Positions 6,854 through 16,053 of a stretch of DNA of 44,583 nt are shown one piece after another. A program made the translations under genes and the position numbers. The DNA comes from Chitinivibrio alkaliphilus ACht1 (GTDB taxonomy: Bacteria > Fibrobacterota > Chitinivibrionia > Chitinivibrionales > Chitinivibrionaceae). Where the stretch lies: NCBI RefSeq assembly GCF_000474745.1, contig NZ_ASJR01000018.1:1-44583 (forward strand), read 5' to 3'. The notes below the pieces were generated by a model. That model worked only from the letters and a program-made list of their open reading frames with translations. It ran no database searches and was not told the origin of the DNA. The number at the start of each line of letters is the position of its first letter. Positions within the stretch are counted from its first letter, which is position 1.

Positions 6854-8650
6854 ATGATAGATTACGAATCATGTAAGCCAGACCTACCCCGTCTTCCCGG
6901 AGCGTATCTTTTTACACAAGGGGAGACAATTCTCTACATTGGTAAAGCCAATAGTATCGCTCAACGGGTGGCGTCATATTTTTCTGGTCGGCAGGAGCGA
7001 CGGCATATTCCGGTGATGCTGCGTCGGGCAGATTCCATACGTTGGATTGTTACGGAAAACGAAACGGAGGCCTTGGTTCTTGAAGCGAACCTGGTAAAAA
7101 AACATTGTCCTCCCTATAATATTGAACTCAAAGATGATAAGCATTTTCCCTATATTAAAATAACCACGTATGAGCCCTTTCCCCGTATTTGTATTGTGCG
7201 ATCTGTTACCAAAGATGGTGCAGTCTATTTTGGTCCCTTTACAGAGGTAACAAAATTACGACGTATTGTTTCATTGTTGCGTAAGAGCCTTCGTATCCGC
7301 ACATGCAGGAGGACCATTTCGTATCATGATAATCAGCGCCCATGTCTGAATTATAGCATGGGCATATGTAGTGGGCCGTGTAACTCACATATTTCCCATG
7401 AAGAATATGCCAAGAGCATTGATCTGGTGCAGAGTTTTTTCTCTGGACGGCGGCGCGAAGTTATTGCCCGGTTAACGTCTCAGATGAAGGAGTGTTCGGA
7501 ACGGCGGGACTATGAGAAAGCAGCGCTCTTACGTGATCGTCTGCAAGATATTCGGTCTCTCACACTTCGACAAGGGGTTGATTTAAAAAATCCCTCCCTC
7601 CATTGTGATGTCTTTGCCTCTTATGTTGGGGCCACCCATTCTGCTTTGACGGTGATGATGATCCGTGAAGGGGTGATTATTAACCAAAATAATCATATCT
7701 ATGGGCGTGACCGATGGGACGGGGCTGATCTTGCCATGATTGTGTTAGATTATTATCAACGAAGTATGAGTCGTATTCCCGACGAAGTGCTTCTTGCTCC
7801 TGAATTTGAGCAAGATCTCCATGCCCTATCCCAGTGGGTAGAGACATATCAGGGCGGAGTGACGGTAAAACTTCCGCGACGGGGAGAGAAGTATCGCTTG
7901 GTACAGCGCTGTGCCAAGGCGGCTCGATTATATTTAAGCCAAAAGTATCTGAATGAGTATCCCGCCATTCACGAGGAGCTTGCCCATGTATGTCAACTTC
8001 CACGTACCCCTAAACGCATTGAAGCCTTCGATATTTCGAATTTAGGGAGCAGTTTTGCCGTGGCGGGTATGGTTCATTTTTTCAATGGAGAACCTGATAA
8101 ACAGTATTATCGGCGGTATAAAATTAAGAGTATCTCCGGTCAAAATGATTTTGCCATGATGATGGAAGTGGTACATCGGCGCATGGCACGGCTGGCCAAG
8201 GCTCCCGCCGATGAGGTTCGACCTGATCTCTTCTTGATTGATGGAGGAAAGGGACAGTTACACTCTGCCATGGAGGCCCTTCGTGATGTTCCCGATCCCC
8301 CGATGATCATCTCTCTTGCAAAGAAAGAGGAGATTATTCATTCCCCCTATGCAGACAAGCCCATTGCCCTTTCCGACGGACATCCCGTACGACGTCTTGT
8401 TGAACGTATTCGTGATGAGGTGCATCGTTTTGCCATCACCTATCACCGTAAGTTGCGTGGTCGCAATGTGGGGCGGTCTTTGTTGGAAGAAGTGCGTGGT
8501 ATTGGCCCCCAAAAGGCGCGTCTTTTATTGCGACAGTATCAATCCGTACAGCGTATCGCTGCCTGTTCCCCGGAAGAGTTGGCACAACAGCCGGGAATTA
8601 CAGAAGCAAATGCCCGAGATATTCTTCAGGAGTTACGGGAATTTTTGTAA
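6854..8650 (+). CDS. uvrC: UvrABC excinuclease subunit C
   Basis: UvrC makes both incisions during nucleotide excision repair. The 598-residue protein has an N-terminal GIY-YIG nuclease (GAYLFTQGETILYIGKAN, about residues 13-90), CRRTISYHDNQRPCLNYSMG (cysteines), a UVR motif that contacts UvrB (RRDYEKAALLRDRLQDI), the RNase H-like 3' nuclease domain (FDISNLGSSFAVAGMVHF and DLFLIDGGKGQLHSAMEAL), and tandem HhH motifs at the C-terminus (VRGIGPQKARLLL, QQPGITEANARDI). Length is normal. The ATG at 6854 lacks a free ribosome-binding site because it abuts the HU terminator. The 3' end overlaps the convergent radical SAM gene by 25 nt. Confidence 0.97.
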   Translation: MIDYESCKPDLPRLPGAYLFTQGETILYIGKANSIAQRVASYFSGRQERRHIPVMLRRADSIRWIVTENETEALVLEANLVKKHCPPYNIELKDDKHFPYIKITTYEPFPRICIVRSVTKDGAVYFGPFTEVTKLRRIVSLLRKSLRIRTCRRTISYHDNQRPCLNYSMGICSGPCNSHISHEEYAKSIDLVQSFFSGRRREVIARLTSQMKECSERRDYEKAALLRDRLQDIRSLTLRQGVDLKNPSLHCDVFASYVGATHSALTVMMIREGVIINQNNHIYGRDRWDGADLAMIVLDYYQRSMSRIPDEVLLAPEFEQDLHALSQWVETYQGGVTVKLPRRGEKYRLVQRCAKAARLYLSQKYLNEYPAIHEELAHVCQLPRTPKRIEAFDISNLGSSFAVAGMVHFFNGEPDKQYYRRYKIKSISGQNDFAMMMEVVHRRMARLAKAPADEVRPDLFLIDGGKGQLHSAMEALRDVPDPPMIISLAKKEEIIHSPYADKPIALSDGHPVRRLVERIRDEVHRFAITYHRKLRGRNVGRSLLEEVRGIGPQKARLLLRQYQSVQRIAACSPEELAQQPGITEANARDILQELREFL

Positions 8651-10161
8651 ACCCCTGCAGGCACACCTCGTTTTCGCGCCCAGCGACGGATCTTCCAGGC
8701 GACGAAGGGAGATCCCATACGCATGGCTCCGCGTATGGTCTGGCGTATAGCCCACGGGGATGCATGACTGTAGAGATCCCAAATGACAGGGAGCCATCGT
8801 AAGTTATGCAGCCAGCATTTCTCAAGCAGCTCATAGTGGGATGGGGTGAGCTTATCCAGGGTCAGCGAGGTTGTTCCGGCAAGCTTCGATGTTTCCATTG
8901 AGGTGAATAAGAGAGGGACAATAATACTTCCATAGGGGGCTATTTTTTCAATAAGGTCAATGGTTGCCCGGATATCCTCTTCTTCTTCTCCGGGAAGACC
9001 GAGGATAAGAGTTGCGCTGGCAAATATAGAATGTTCATGAAGGATTTTCATTCCCTGCACAACAACCTCCGGCCACTCCTTGGGTGCATAGGGATAGACC
9101 TTCCCTTTCATATGTGTGCCGATAAGGCGGGGGCTTCCTGTTTCTATGCCAACTTGAAAATATCCCCCTGGGTGCTCTCGGGTACCCCACTTGAGGGCTT
9201 TCTGTATACCCGTAATAGTCTCTGGAGATTGTACCACTGACGAAAGAGAGGCGTGGCTCGCCCCACTCCAGGAGACCCCGGGAACCTTCATAATATTTTC
9301 AAAGAGGGAGACCACGGCAGGGCCATTTACCTTCAAGCCATCAGAGTTGTAGAGGAGTATATCCTCTCCGTGAAGCAGAACACCCGTATTCTCGCGAAGA
9401 TTTACCTGGGTTTCTCGAAGGATTGACTCCATGGGGCGGGAGCGGACTCGCCGCACCGTGGGTACACAAAAATCACAACTGCGAGCGCACCCGCGGGTTA
9501 CTTCAACTAACCCGGTGATTGCAGGATGTACAATATCTGGAATATCTTCATTCGGAACATATTCTCCTGCAACTACAGGCGGGGGTGACTGCGATGGTAC
9601 GGAACGCAGGGATGCGACAAGATTCACCACGGAGTGTTCTCCTTCTCCCGTAATTACCGTATCAATACCCAGACGCTTTTGTTCTTCTGGGTAGACAGAG
9701 AACTGCCACGCCCCAGGACCTCCAAGGATAACTTTCGGCCTCTGTTTTTGTATACTCTTGGCGGTAAGAAGATGACGCAGTTTTTGTGCCATTCGTCCCT
9801 CTCCGCCCCAGAGTTCCGTAAAGGTGCTTGTGGCAGGTCCCATCCCTAAGGGATCATTGGAACTTACCAGAAGAACCTCTGTTTCCTTAGAAACAACCCT
9901 ATTAATATGGGCCGGGTGAGCAACAATAATTTCCTCAGCGGGTATACCGGCTCGAATAAGGGCTGCTTCAATTTTACGGATGCCGTAGGGGGCACAAACG
10001 AGCCGTCCCTTTCTGTGTCGTGCTGAAGGACAAAAGAGGGGGTAGTAGAGTAGGTCAGGCAGCACCCCCGTTGGTAGACAGGCACTGAAGCCCAAAAAAA
10101 GAAGACCGTGGTATTCGCTTGCCATGGTTCTGTCACAGGTGATAACAATCGGATATCCCAT
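8626..10161 (-). CDS. Radical SAM protein
   Basis: This 511-residue protein carries the radical SAM cluster motif RGCARSCDFC (CxxxCxxC, near residue 230), followed by VLLHGEDILLYNSDG, QVGIETGSPRLIG and ASATLILGLPGEEEEDI, the usual TIM-barrel landmarks. The N-terminal ~190 residues (GFSACLPTGVLPDLL, VILGGPGAWQF, IDTVITGEGEHSVV) look like the Rossmann/B12-binding-type domain of the B12-binding radical SAM families, although the DxHxxG cobalamin motif is not seen. The substrate is unknown. GGGAGG lies 9 nt before the ATG. It follows the hybrid kinase gene by 34 nt and is probably co-transcribed. The radical SAM assignment is firm; a specific reaction cannot be named. Confidence 0.88.
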   Translation of the reverse strand: MGYPIVITCDRTMASEYHGLLFLGFSACLPTGVLPDLLYYPLFCPSARHRKGRLVCAPYGIRKIEAALIRAGIPAEEIIVAHPAHINRVVSKETEVLLVSSNDPLGMGPATSTFTELWGGEGRMAQKLRHLLTAKSIQKQRPKVILGGPGAWQFSVYPEEQKRLGIDTVITGEGEHSVVNLVASLRSVPSQSPPPVVAGEYVPNEDIPDIVHPAITGLVEVTRGCARSCDFCVPTVRRVRSRPMESILRETQVNLRENTGVLLHGEDILLYNSDGLKVNGPAVVSLFENIMKVPGVSWSGASHASLSSVVQSPETITGIQKALKWGTREHPGGYFQVGIETGSPRLIGTHMKGKVYPYAPKEWPEVVVQGMKILHEHSIFASATLILGLPGEEEEDIRATIDLIEKIAPYGSIIVPLLFTSMETSKLAGTTSLTLDKLTPSHYELLEKCWLHNLRWLPVIWDLYSHASPWAIRQTIRGAMRMGSPFVAWKIRRWARKRGVPAGVYKNSRNS

Positions 10162-10195
10162 AGGAAATGCCCTCCCGTTTTTATAGAAAGATATA

Positions 10196-12541
10196 CTATG
10201 AAAGGGGGGGCTGCTGAGTTATGTCATGATTCAGCCATTTTTCCAGTATTTTTTCTATGCGGGAGATTGTTACCGGCTTGGGAAGGTAGTCATTCATCCC
10301 CAGGGAGTAGTACCGTGCCTCATCTCCCGAAAGAATATTAGCTGTTAAGGCAATAATAATAATATTCCTGTTTTGGGAGATTTCTGGAGAGTGACGGATC
10401 TTTTTCGTAAGCTCTATGCCGTCAATTCTCGGCATTTGAATATCGGCAAAAAGGATATGGTAATACTTTTCCTGTAGGTATTCAAGGGCTTCTTGTCCGT
10501 CCTTAGCGATGGTAATGGAGATACCGAGACTTTGAAAAATTTTGTCTATTACAATACTGTTTACGGGGTTGTCTTCTGCAACGAGTATAGACAGGTGGGA
10601 AAAGGGTGATTTCTTTTTCTCCGTGCGTGCCTTTTTTTGCGGAGCATACGGGAGATTCTCATCTATATGTTGCGACAGAGCATCTAGGAGACGCCGTCTG
10701 CTTACGGGAAAGGGGATGAACTCCCGTGCAGAGTATTTCTCTGAATCATAGGTGATAATACTACTCATGGGGCCAATTGCAAGGGGAATAAATTGTCTTT
10801 CTTCTTGTAACGATTCTATTTCCTCTTGTTGGGTTTCTACGGATGTTGGGGTATACAACAGCACGTGCGGTCTTGTTGTATGAGAAACCTGTATATAAAT
10901 ATCTTCGAAAGAGTGAAGGTTTCTACAAATAATTCCTGCATTTCGCAGGATGTACGATACTTCCCGTTTCTGCGCGTATGAGTCTATGGAGAGAAGCGCA
11001 ATGGGCGTGCGCGAACCAAAGTCTCTTTTGGGCGGTGGTGCGACGGCTTTTACCGGAAGGGTGACACGGAATCGTGTTCCCTTTCCTTTACGGCTTCGCA
11101 GAGAAATCTCTCCATGAAGCAAGGAAATAATTCGTTTGGTAATGGCCAGCCCCAGGCCAGTACCACCGTATAGTCGTGTGGTTGACGTGTCTTCTTGAGT
11201 AAAGGCTGTGAAAATACGCTCTTTCTGTTGTGGGCTAATACCAATACCCGTATCACCTACAATAAAGACAAGGTTCTTTTCCTGTGGATACACGGAAAGC
11301 CATATTTTGCCCGAATGGGTGAATTTTAGAGCATTTCCCAAGAGGTTTATGAGGATCTGTTTGAGTTTTGTTGAATCTGTTTCTATGTACTCCGGAACCG
11401 CACGGTGAAGGTGGTATCCCATGGTAATACCTTTTTCTTCAGCACGTAAGGTAAAGAGATGTATGATTGAATCAAGAAGGGTGTCAAGGCAGACGCGCTG
11501 TATTTCTACTGTTGCTTTATCTGCTTCTATTTTTGTAAAATTGAGAATATTGTTGACAAGATCAAGGAGGGTCTGCCCGCTCTGTTTAATAATCGATATA
11601 TACTCACCTTGACTTGGCTTGGTAGAACTCTGGCGAAGGAGAAAATCTGCAATACCAATGATGCCGTTTAAGGGGGTTCTAATATCGTGGGTCATATTTG
11701 CAAGGAATATGGACTTTGCTCGGTTTGCCTGCTCTGCTTCATCCTTGGCTTGACGGTAGGCACGGGTTTTTTGCTGTACCTCAAAGTCAAGATTTTGATT
11801 CATACGGTAAAAGCGATTTTTTAAGATGATGTGGTCATAGGTATATTTGTTGGTAATAGCAAGGATAATAAAGAGATATGATACTTCGAGAAGATATACT
11901 CCCGGAATAATATGGGCTGCCACCAGCAGATCGTTGACTGCAATTAAGCAAAAGAGGTAGAAGCTGCTGATAATGATTCGCTCATGAATGGTACGGTTGT
12001 GTTTAAAAAGTTGTTGAAGTTTCACTAAGGAGAGCAGAATTGTCAATAGAACGAACACATAAAAGAGGGTAACCGGGAGGGTGCTACTGTATTCAATAAA
12101 GGAGGTACCGAAGAACGAGTGCTCCACGGCGGTACGAATATCAAACAGCATGGTCTCTGTACCGGTTGCTACATAGCGGATGGCATCGTATGAAATATAG
12201 AGCAAAAATAGAAAATAGATGAGGGAGAATCGTTTTAAAATCTCCTGTCTATCCGAGGGAAGCCAGTTGCGAATGTACTGCACCAAAAAAATAGCAATAA
12301 GAGATATGCCGATATGGTTGAGGTGCATAAAGAAAATGGAGTGCTCCTCTGTTTGTCCCAGGTGGTAGAGGCCGGCACAGGATAATTGATAGAAAGAGAC
12401 AGACAGGGACAGAAGAGAAATTGCTAAGCTATGTTTGTCTTTTACATCATAAAAGTAGAACAGAAGATGATATATGGCTACAAAGGCTGTGATTCCCGCA
12501 AGGATAAGTATGAGAAGAGTATATGGGGAAATTGAAATCAT
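10196..12541 (-). CDS. Membrane hybrid sensor histidine kinase
   Basis: This 781-residue protein has about seven N-terminal hydrophobic helices (residues 8-235) in a 7TM-sensor-like layout without a large periplasmic loop, then a short coiled linker. The kinase core shows the H box [15 protein letters not shown] (phospho-acceptor His285), N box [14 protein letters not shown]1 GDTGIGIS and G2 [14 protein letters not shown] degraded receiver-like stretch follows (about 520-640) with no acceptor Asp, then an intact receiver: [22 protein letters not shown] (Asp700), and IALTAN with Lys near PKPVT. No output domain is present, so signal should pass to an Hpt protein elsewhere. It lies 55 nt after the PHP gene and 34 nt before the radical SAM gene. 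The ligand is unknown. Confidence 0.9.
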   Translation of the reverse strand: MISISPYTLLILILAGITAFVAIYHLLFYFYDVKDKHSLAISLLSLSVSFYQLSCAGLYHLGQTEEHSIFFMHLNHIGISLIAIFLVQYIRNWLPSDRQEILKRFSLIYFLFLLYISYDAIRYVATGTETMLFDIRTAVEHSFFGTSFIEYSSTLPVTLFYVFVLLTILLSLVKLQQLFKHNRTIHERIIISSFYLFCLIAVNDLLVAAHIIPGVYLLEVSYLFIILAITNKYTYDHIILKNRFYRMNQNLDFEVQQKTRAYRQAKDEAEQANRAKSIFLANMTHDIRTPLNGIIGIADFLLRQSSTKPSQGEYISIIKQSGQTLLDLVNNILNFTKIEADKATVEIQRVCLDTLLDSIIHLFTLRAEEKGITMGYHLHRAVPEYIETDSTKLKQILINLLGNALKFTHSGKIWLSVYPQEKNLVFIVGDTGIGISPQQKERIFTAFTQEDTSTTRLYGGTGLGLAITKRIISLLHGEISLRSRKGKGTRFRVTLPVKAVAPPPKRDFGSRTPIALLSIDSYAQKREVSYILRNAGIICRNLHSFEDIYIQVSHTTRPHVLLYTPTSVETQQEEIESLQEERQFIPLAIGPMSSIITYDSEKYSAREFIPFPVSRRRLLDALSQHIDENLPYAPQKKARTEKKKSPFSHLSILVAEDNPVNSIVIDKIFQSLGISITIAKDGQEALEYLQEKYYHILFADIQMPRIDGIELTKKIRHSPEISQNRNIIIIALTANILSGDEARYYSLGMNDYLPKPVTISRIEKILEKWLNHDITQQPPLS

Positions 12542-12596
12542 AGAAAAACCGTTTTTTTATTTCTATTGTACGATATCTTTTCGTAATTGGCAAGAA

Positions 12597-14201
12597 CTAT
12601 TTGAGATACACCGGGCTGGTAGCAGCCATGGTTTCAGCTCCTGCGGCACCTTTTTCGGTGTAAAGTTCTACCCGTATATAGAAGGAATCTTCCAGGAGCG
12701 CCGGGGGAATGAGGTGGGTTGCCGTATAAGTCTGTTTGTGGAGGGGGATACGGTGAGAAATTTCTTTGCGGGTTGTTTTATCTCCGCAAAACAGTCGAAG
12801 AGATTGGAGCGGACCAAACTCTTGAGAACTTTCTGCCACGATGGAGAGAGAAGACGGTGTGACAGGGGTTTTGCTGATACAGGGAATACCAGTACGGTGG
12901 ATGGCAAGGTACGGCCCAGTGGTGACAAAGGTCTTTCCTGCACGAATTGCTGCACACATGTTTTGTGGATTATGCTCATATATGCCGGTTCGTGCAGATC
13001 CAAAATAGCGTGAATGATCTTCACCAACCCACAAAAAGGGCACACGAAGCATGCGGTACCGATTAAAATCACCGTGGGCGTCATTGCCTGCGATGACGGG
13101 GAGTTTTTTACCTTTCAGTAAGAGTCGGATCCAGAGTTTTCGTGCTCGCACCCATGATATGTCGGGGGGGCCATTGAGAAGTTGATAGGCATGAATATGC
13201 GGGGAGGAAAAGTCCTTCATTGTCCATGTCCCTCGGCGAAGAAACAGACGTTGCATATAGGGAACCGGTGCTCCGGGGTGTGCTGCATACAGCACGGCCG
13301 CATTGCCGTACTTCTTGAGTATTTGGGAAAGCGTAGGCTCTGCTTTTGCAGAATACCCCTTGCGTGCTCCATCACCACTTCCGGGAATAAAGGGTGTTGT
13401 ACCAAGCACACCCAGATGCACTACGCCGCCCCGTTTTTTACGGGCAGAGACTTCTTCCGAAATAAAGAGCTTTCTGTATATTTTGCGTTGTTGTTGTTGA
13501 TCCTTCCAATTGGACAGGGATGAATCCCGTAGGAGATAATTATCACGGTGACAAGCCAGGTCATAGGAGTGATCTACCACGGCGGCGGTAGAAAGCCCCG
13601 AAAGCTCGACGGCTCGATTGATACACCAGAGGGGAGCACCAAATTCAACGTGGCTACGTGAATGGACGGAGTGGCAGTGCAGGTCTGCGTACAGTGCCGG
13701 GCCGGGATAGGGTGCTTCTGCACCGTATGCCAGAAGGGGGGCTTTCCCCGTAGTACGGAAATTATCAACACTACAGGAGGCGTTTTTCCCCGTATTTGTA
13801 TAGTGCAGGGTGGGGTATATCCGTAGGGTTTCTCCCCGGGGAGCTTCTGTATACAGGGTGAAGCGATACAGGGCTGTTTTTTCACTGCATAGATGGGGTA
13901 TTTCATAGGAGGAGACGGGGGAAAACCGAATCTCTTCTTCATGGTTTTTTCTGCATATATGAACCGTAACTTCTCTGAGGGTAATCGGGAAACGGTCTGT
14001 ATCGTTAATAATTAAAAAAAGTTCAACCGGTTTGTTTGGGGCAATACGTCGAGGCATATCAAAGAGTATTTCCGGCTCCCGTCGAAATAGAAGGGAGGGG
14101 CTCACACCTTTAAACCGGAAATGTATCTCTGGATAGAGTAGTAAAAACTGCATAATCGTGCTTTTTTTTAATGAGTCCACTGAGGGAAATATATTTTCCA
14201 T
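12597..14201 (-). CDS. PHP-domain metallohydrolase (CehA/McbA-like)
   Basis: This 534-residue protein has an N-terminal beta-rich region of about 165 residues, then a PHP-type metal-binding domain: YADLHCHSVHSRSH (first His cluster), AAVVDHSYDLAC, YAAHPGAPVPYMQ and AGNDAHGDFN (late Asp-His pair). This order of metal ligands matches the PHP superfamily, whose members hydrolyse phosphoesters and related bonds. A C-terminal beta domain (PSSLSIVAESS, SFYIRVELY) resembles those of CehA/McbA-type hydrolases. The substrate is unknown. No signal peptide is evident. ATG 14201 gives 25 nt to divergent queA; ATG 14153 is an alternative, and neither has a clear ribosome-binding site. It probably heads an operon with the hybrid kinase and radical SAM genes. 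Confidence 0.75.
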   Translation of the reverse strand: MENIFPSVDSLKKSTIMQFLLLYPEIHFRFKGVSPSLLFRREPEILFDMPRRIAPNKPVELFLIINDTDRFPITLREVTVHICRKNHEEEIRFSPVSSYEIPHLCSEKTALYRFTLYTEAPRGETLRIYPTLHYTNTGKNASCSVDNFRTTGKAPLLAYGAEAPYPGPALYADLHCHSVHSRSHVEFGAPLWCINRAVELSGLSTAAVVDHSYDLACHRDNYLLRDSSLSNWKDQQQQRKIYRKLFISEEVSARKKRGGVVHLGVLGTTPFIPGSGDGARKGYSAKAEPTLSQILKKYGNAAVLYAAHPGAPVPYMQRLFLRRGTWTMKDFSSPHIHAYQLLNGPPDISWVRARKLWIRLLLKGKKLPVIAGNDAHGDFNRYRMLRVPFLWVGEDHSRYFGSARTGIYEHNPQNMCAAIRAGKTFVTTGPYLAIHRTGIPCISKTPVTPSSLSIVAESSQEFGPLQSLRLFCGDKTTRKEISHRIPLHKQTYTATHLIPPALLEDSFYIRVELYTEKGAAGAETMAATSPVYLK

Positions 14202-14226
14202 AAAATACGTAATACTGAGGTGTTCT

Positions 14227-15243
14227 ATGTTGAAAACAAGCGATTTTGACTATATCCTTCCCTCAACGCTTATTGCTACGCGGCCCTTGGAGGATCGTGC
14301 CTCGGCGCGTATGATGGTGTTGCCTCGAAGGAACAAGGAACAGATACATGCAACCTTTGCAGATCTTCCTCGATTTTTGCGTAAGGGGGATCGCCTTGTG
14401 TTTAACGATACCCGTGTTATTCCCGGTCGTGTTTTTGCTCATCGAAGCACCGGTGCTTCTGTGGAGATACTCTTTACAGAGCCCTGCGACAGCCATACCT
14501 GGAAAGCCCTTGTGCGGCCGGGCCGAAAGATGCGTGTAGGCGATGAGGTTTTGCTCGGTAATGCTCAGATTACTGTGCAGGAAATTCTGCCCGATGGGCT
14601 TCGTGTATTGAGAGCAACTCAGCCGATTAAGGAGCTAATGGATGTCCATGGAGAGATGCCTATTCCTCCCTACATGGAGCGTCATGCCGATGAAAAGGAT
14701 AAACAGACCTATCAAACCGTATATGCAAAAAATGCGGGAGCTGTGGCCGCTCCCACGGCGGGACTCCATTTTACTACAGAGCTTCTTCAAGAACTCACCG
14801 ATGCAGGCGTTGACAGTACTTATATCACGTTGCACGTGGGGGTGGGCACCTTTCGTCCCGTGAGTGAAGAAAACCCTCTCGATCATCCCATGCATTCAGA
14901 GTATTTCCATATTTCTCCCGAAGCAGTTGAGGAGATTGAGGAAACACGGCGTGCAGGGGGGCGTATTATTGCCGTGGGAACCACCGTTGTTCGTGCCTTG
15001 GAAGCAGCCTCACAGGGAGGGAGCTTAGAGAGCGGGGAGCGCTCCACCAACTTAATGATTATGCCCGGATATACCTATCAAATCGTGGATGGGTTGATTA
15101 CCAACTTTCATTTACCCCGTTCTACCCTCCTCATGTTGGTATCTGCGTTTTATTCCCGGGAGGCTCTTCTTTCTGCCTATGAAGAAGCAATCCGCCATTC
15201 CTACCGATTTTATAGTTATGGTGATGGGATGTTGCTAATTTAA
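14227..15243 (+). CDS. queA: S-adenosylmethionine:tRNA ribosyltransferase-isomerase
   Basis: QueA transfers and isomerises the ribose of AdoMet onto preQ1-tRNA to form epoxyqueuosine. The 338-residue protein starts MLKTSDFDYILPSTLIATRP, the family N-terminus, with GAGG a few bases upstream of ATG 14227. Further signatures are DRLVFNDTRVIPGRV, YQTVYAKNAGAVAAPTAGLHFT, LHVGVGTFRPV and NFHLPRSTLLMLVSAF. Length is normal. It is divergent from the PHP gene with only 25 nt between starts, so their promoters must overlap. No tgt or other queuosine gene is in the window. Confidence 0.97.
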   Translation: MLKTSDFDYILPSTLIATRPLEDRASARMMVLPRRNKEQIHATFADLPRFLRKGDRLVFNDTRVIPGRVFAHRSTGASVEILFTEPCDSHTWKALVRPGRKMRVGDEVLLGNAQITVQEILPDGLRVLRATQPIKELMDVHGEMPIPPYMERHADEKDKQTYQTVYAKNAGAVAAPTAGLHFTTELLQELTDAGVDSTYITLHVGVGTFRPVSEENPLDHPMHSEYFHISPEAVEEIEETRRAGGRIIAVGTTVVRALEAASQGGSLESGERSTNLMIMPGYTYQIVDGLITNFHLPRSTLLMLVSAFYSREALLSAYEEAIRHSYRFYSYGDGMLLI

Positions 15244-15252
15244 CAATCCATA

Positions 15253-15281
15253 TTGACAATCTCTTTGGGAAAAGGTATGTT
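15253..15281 (+). promoter_or_regulatory. Strong sigma70-like promoter
   Basis: A consensus -35 TTGACA (15253-15258), a 17-bp spacer and a -10 TATGTT (15276-15281) lie about 88 nt upstream of the start of the uncharacterised 208-residue gene. Confidence 0.7.
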
Positions 15282-15368
15282 ACGAGGGATCTACTTTTTC
15301 TATATTCTATTTCGAGTTCGGGGTTTCCGGGCTCGTTGTTTTTATATTGGATATTCTCTGGAGGATAT

Positions 15369-15995
15369 ATGATTACGGGACAGCTGCATAAAACAGTTGG
15401 CAGTGTACGTTGGCAGGATTATCGCTGTAATGATACAGGGGTTGTAGTATATTATGAAAGTGACAAAGACTCAGAACTTCCCATACGAAAAGTATCGGTA
15501 AAAAATCCTACCGATGCTGTGTTTGATCCCAATTACGAAACACGAACGTACGGATTTTACGGGTGCGACAGCTCTTCACTGAGAAATAGCTTTGTAAAAC
15601 AGCGCATGGGATATGTATTTTTTATGACCCGCTATAAGGGTACAATTCAGAAACTGAGTAATAAGCTCATGATTACCGGGTATTATAAAATTGGACAAAA
15701 TTATGAGGTCCAGAATTTACATTTACGCTGTTTGGAAAAATACACCTGCTTTAATGGAAAACAGTGCCAGGCCCTGCTAGCAAAAGAGGCGGTTTTCCTT
15801 TCTCCTGAAGAGGCGTATCAGCTAACAGCTGCGTCTTTAAAGTCCTTGGGGTATGAAAAGAAGGTTACCCGTATGACCAAAATAGAACTGTCTCAAGAGC
15901 AAGTAAAAAAGGTGCTGAAAAAATTTGAAGGGAAGCATAATTGTATTACCGAATATAGTGATACTACGCAGGAGCTTCTCCAGGAAGTGTATTAA
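15369..15995 (+). CDS. Uncharacterised 208-residue protein
   Basis: ATG 15369 is preceded by GGAGG. The gene has its own strong promoter and ends before a GC-rich hairpin, so it is probably a single-gene unit. The protein is soluble with no signal peptide, and has several cysteines. A central stretch (DPNYETRTYGFYGCDSSSLR, then GYVFFMTRYKG and NKLMITGYYKIG) has the feel of EVE/PUA-like or Nmad-type nucleic-acid modification-associated domains, where a YG---R element precedes a D-(L/V)FF segment and a (I/L)GYF strand. That is a weak pattern match only. The C-terminus is helical and charged (ELSQEQVKKVLKKFEGKH). I do not recognise a function. Confidence 0.75.
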   Translation: MITGQLHKTVGSVRWQDYRCNDTGVVVYYESDKDSELPIRKVSVKNPTDAVFDPNYETRTYGFYGCDSSSLRNSFVKQRMGYVFFMTRYKGTIQKLSNKLMITGYYKIGQNYEVQNLHLRCLEKYTCFNGKQCQALLAKEAVFLSPEEAYQLTAASLKSLGYEKKVTRMTKIELSQEQVKKVLKKFEGKHNCITEYSDTTQELLQEVY

Positions 15996-16017
15996 CCTTT
16001 TCTTTTCCAAGACAATA

Positions 16018-16043
16018 GGGGGGGCGTGCATACGCCCCCCCTC
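16018..16043. terminator. GC-rich hairpin between convergent genes
   Basis: GGGGGGGCGT (16018-16027) pairs perfectly with ACGCCCCCCC (16032-16041) around GCAT. It lies between the 15369 gene and convergent metE and probably serves both, although the T-tracts are short. Confidence 0.6.
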
Positions 16044-16053
16044 TGTTATGGGG

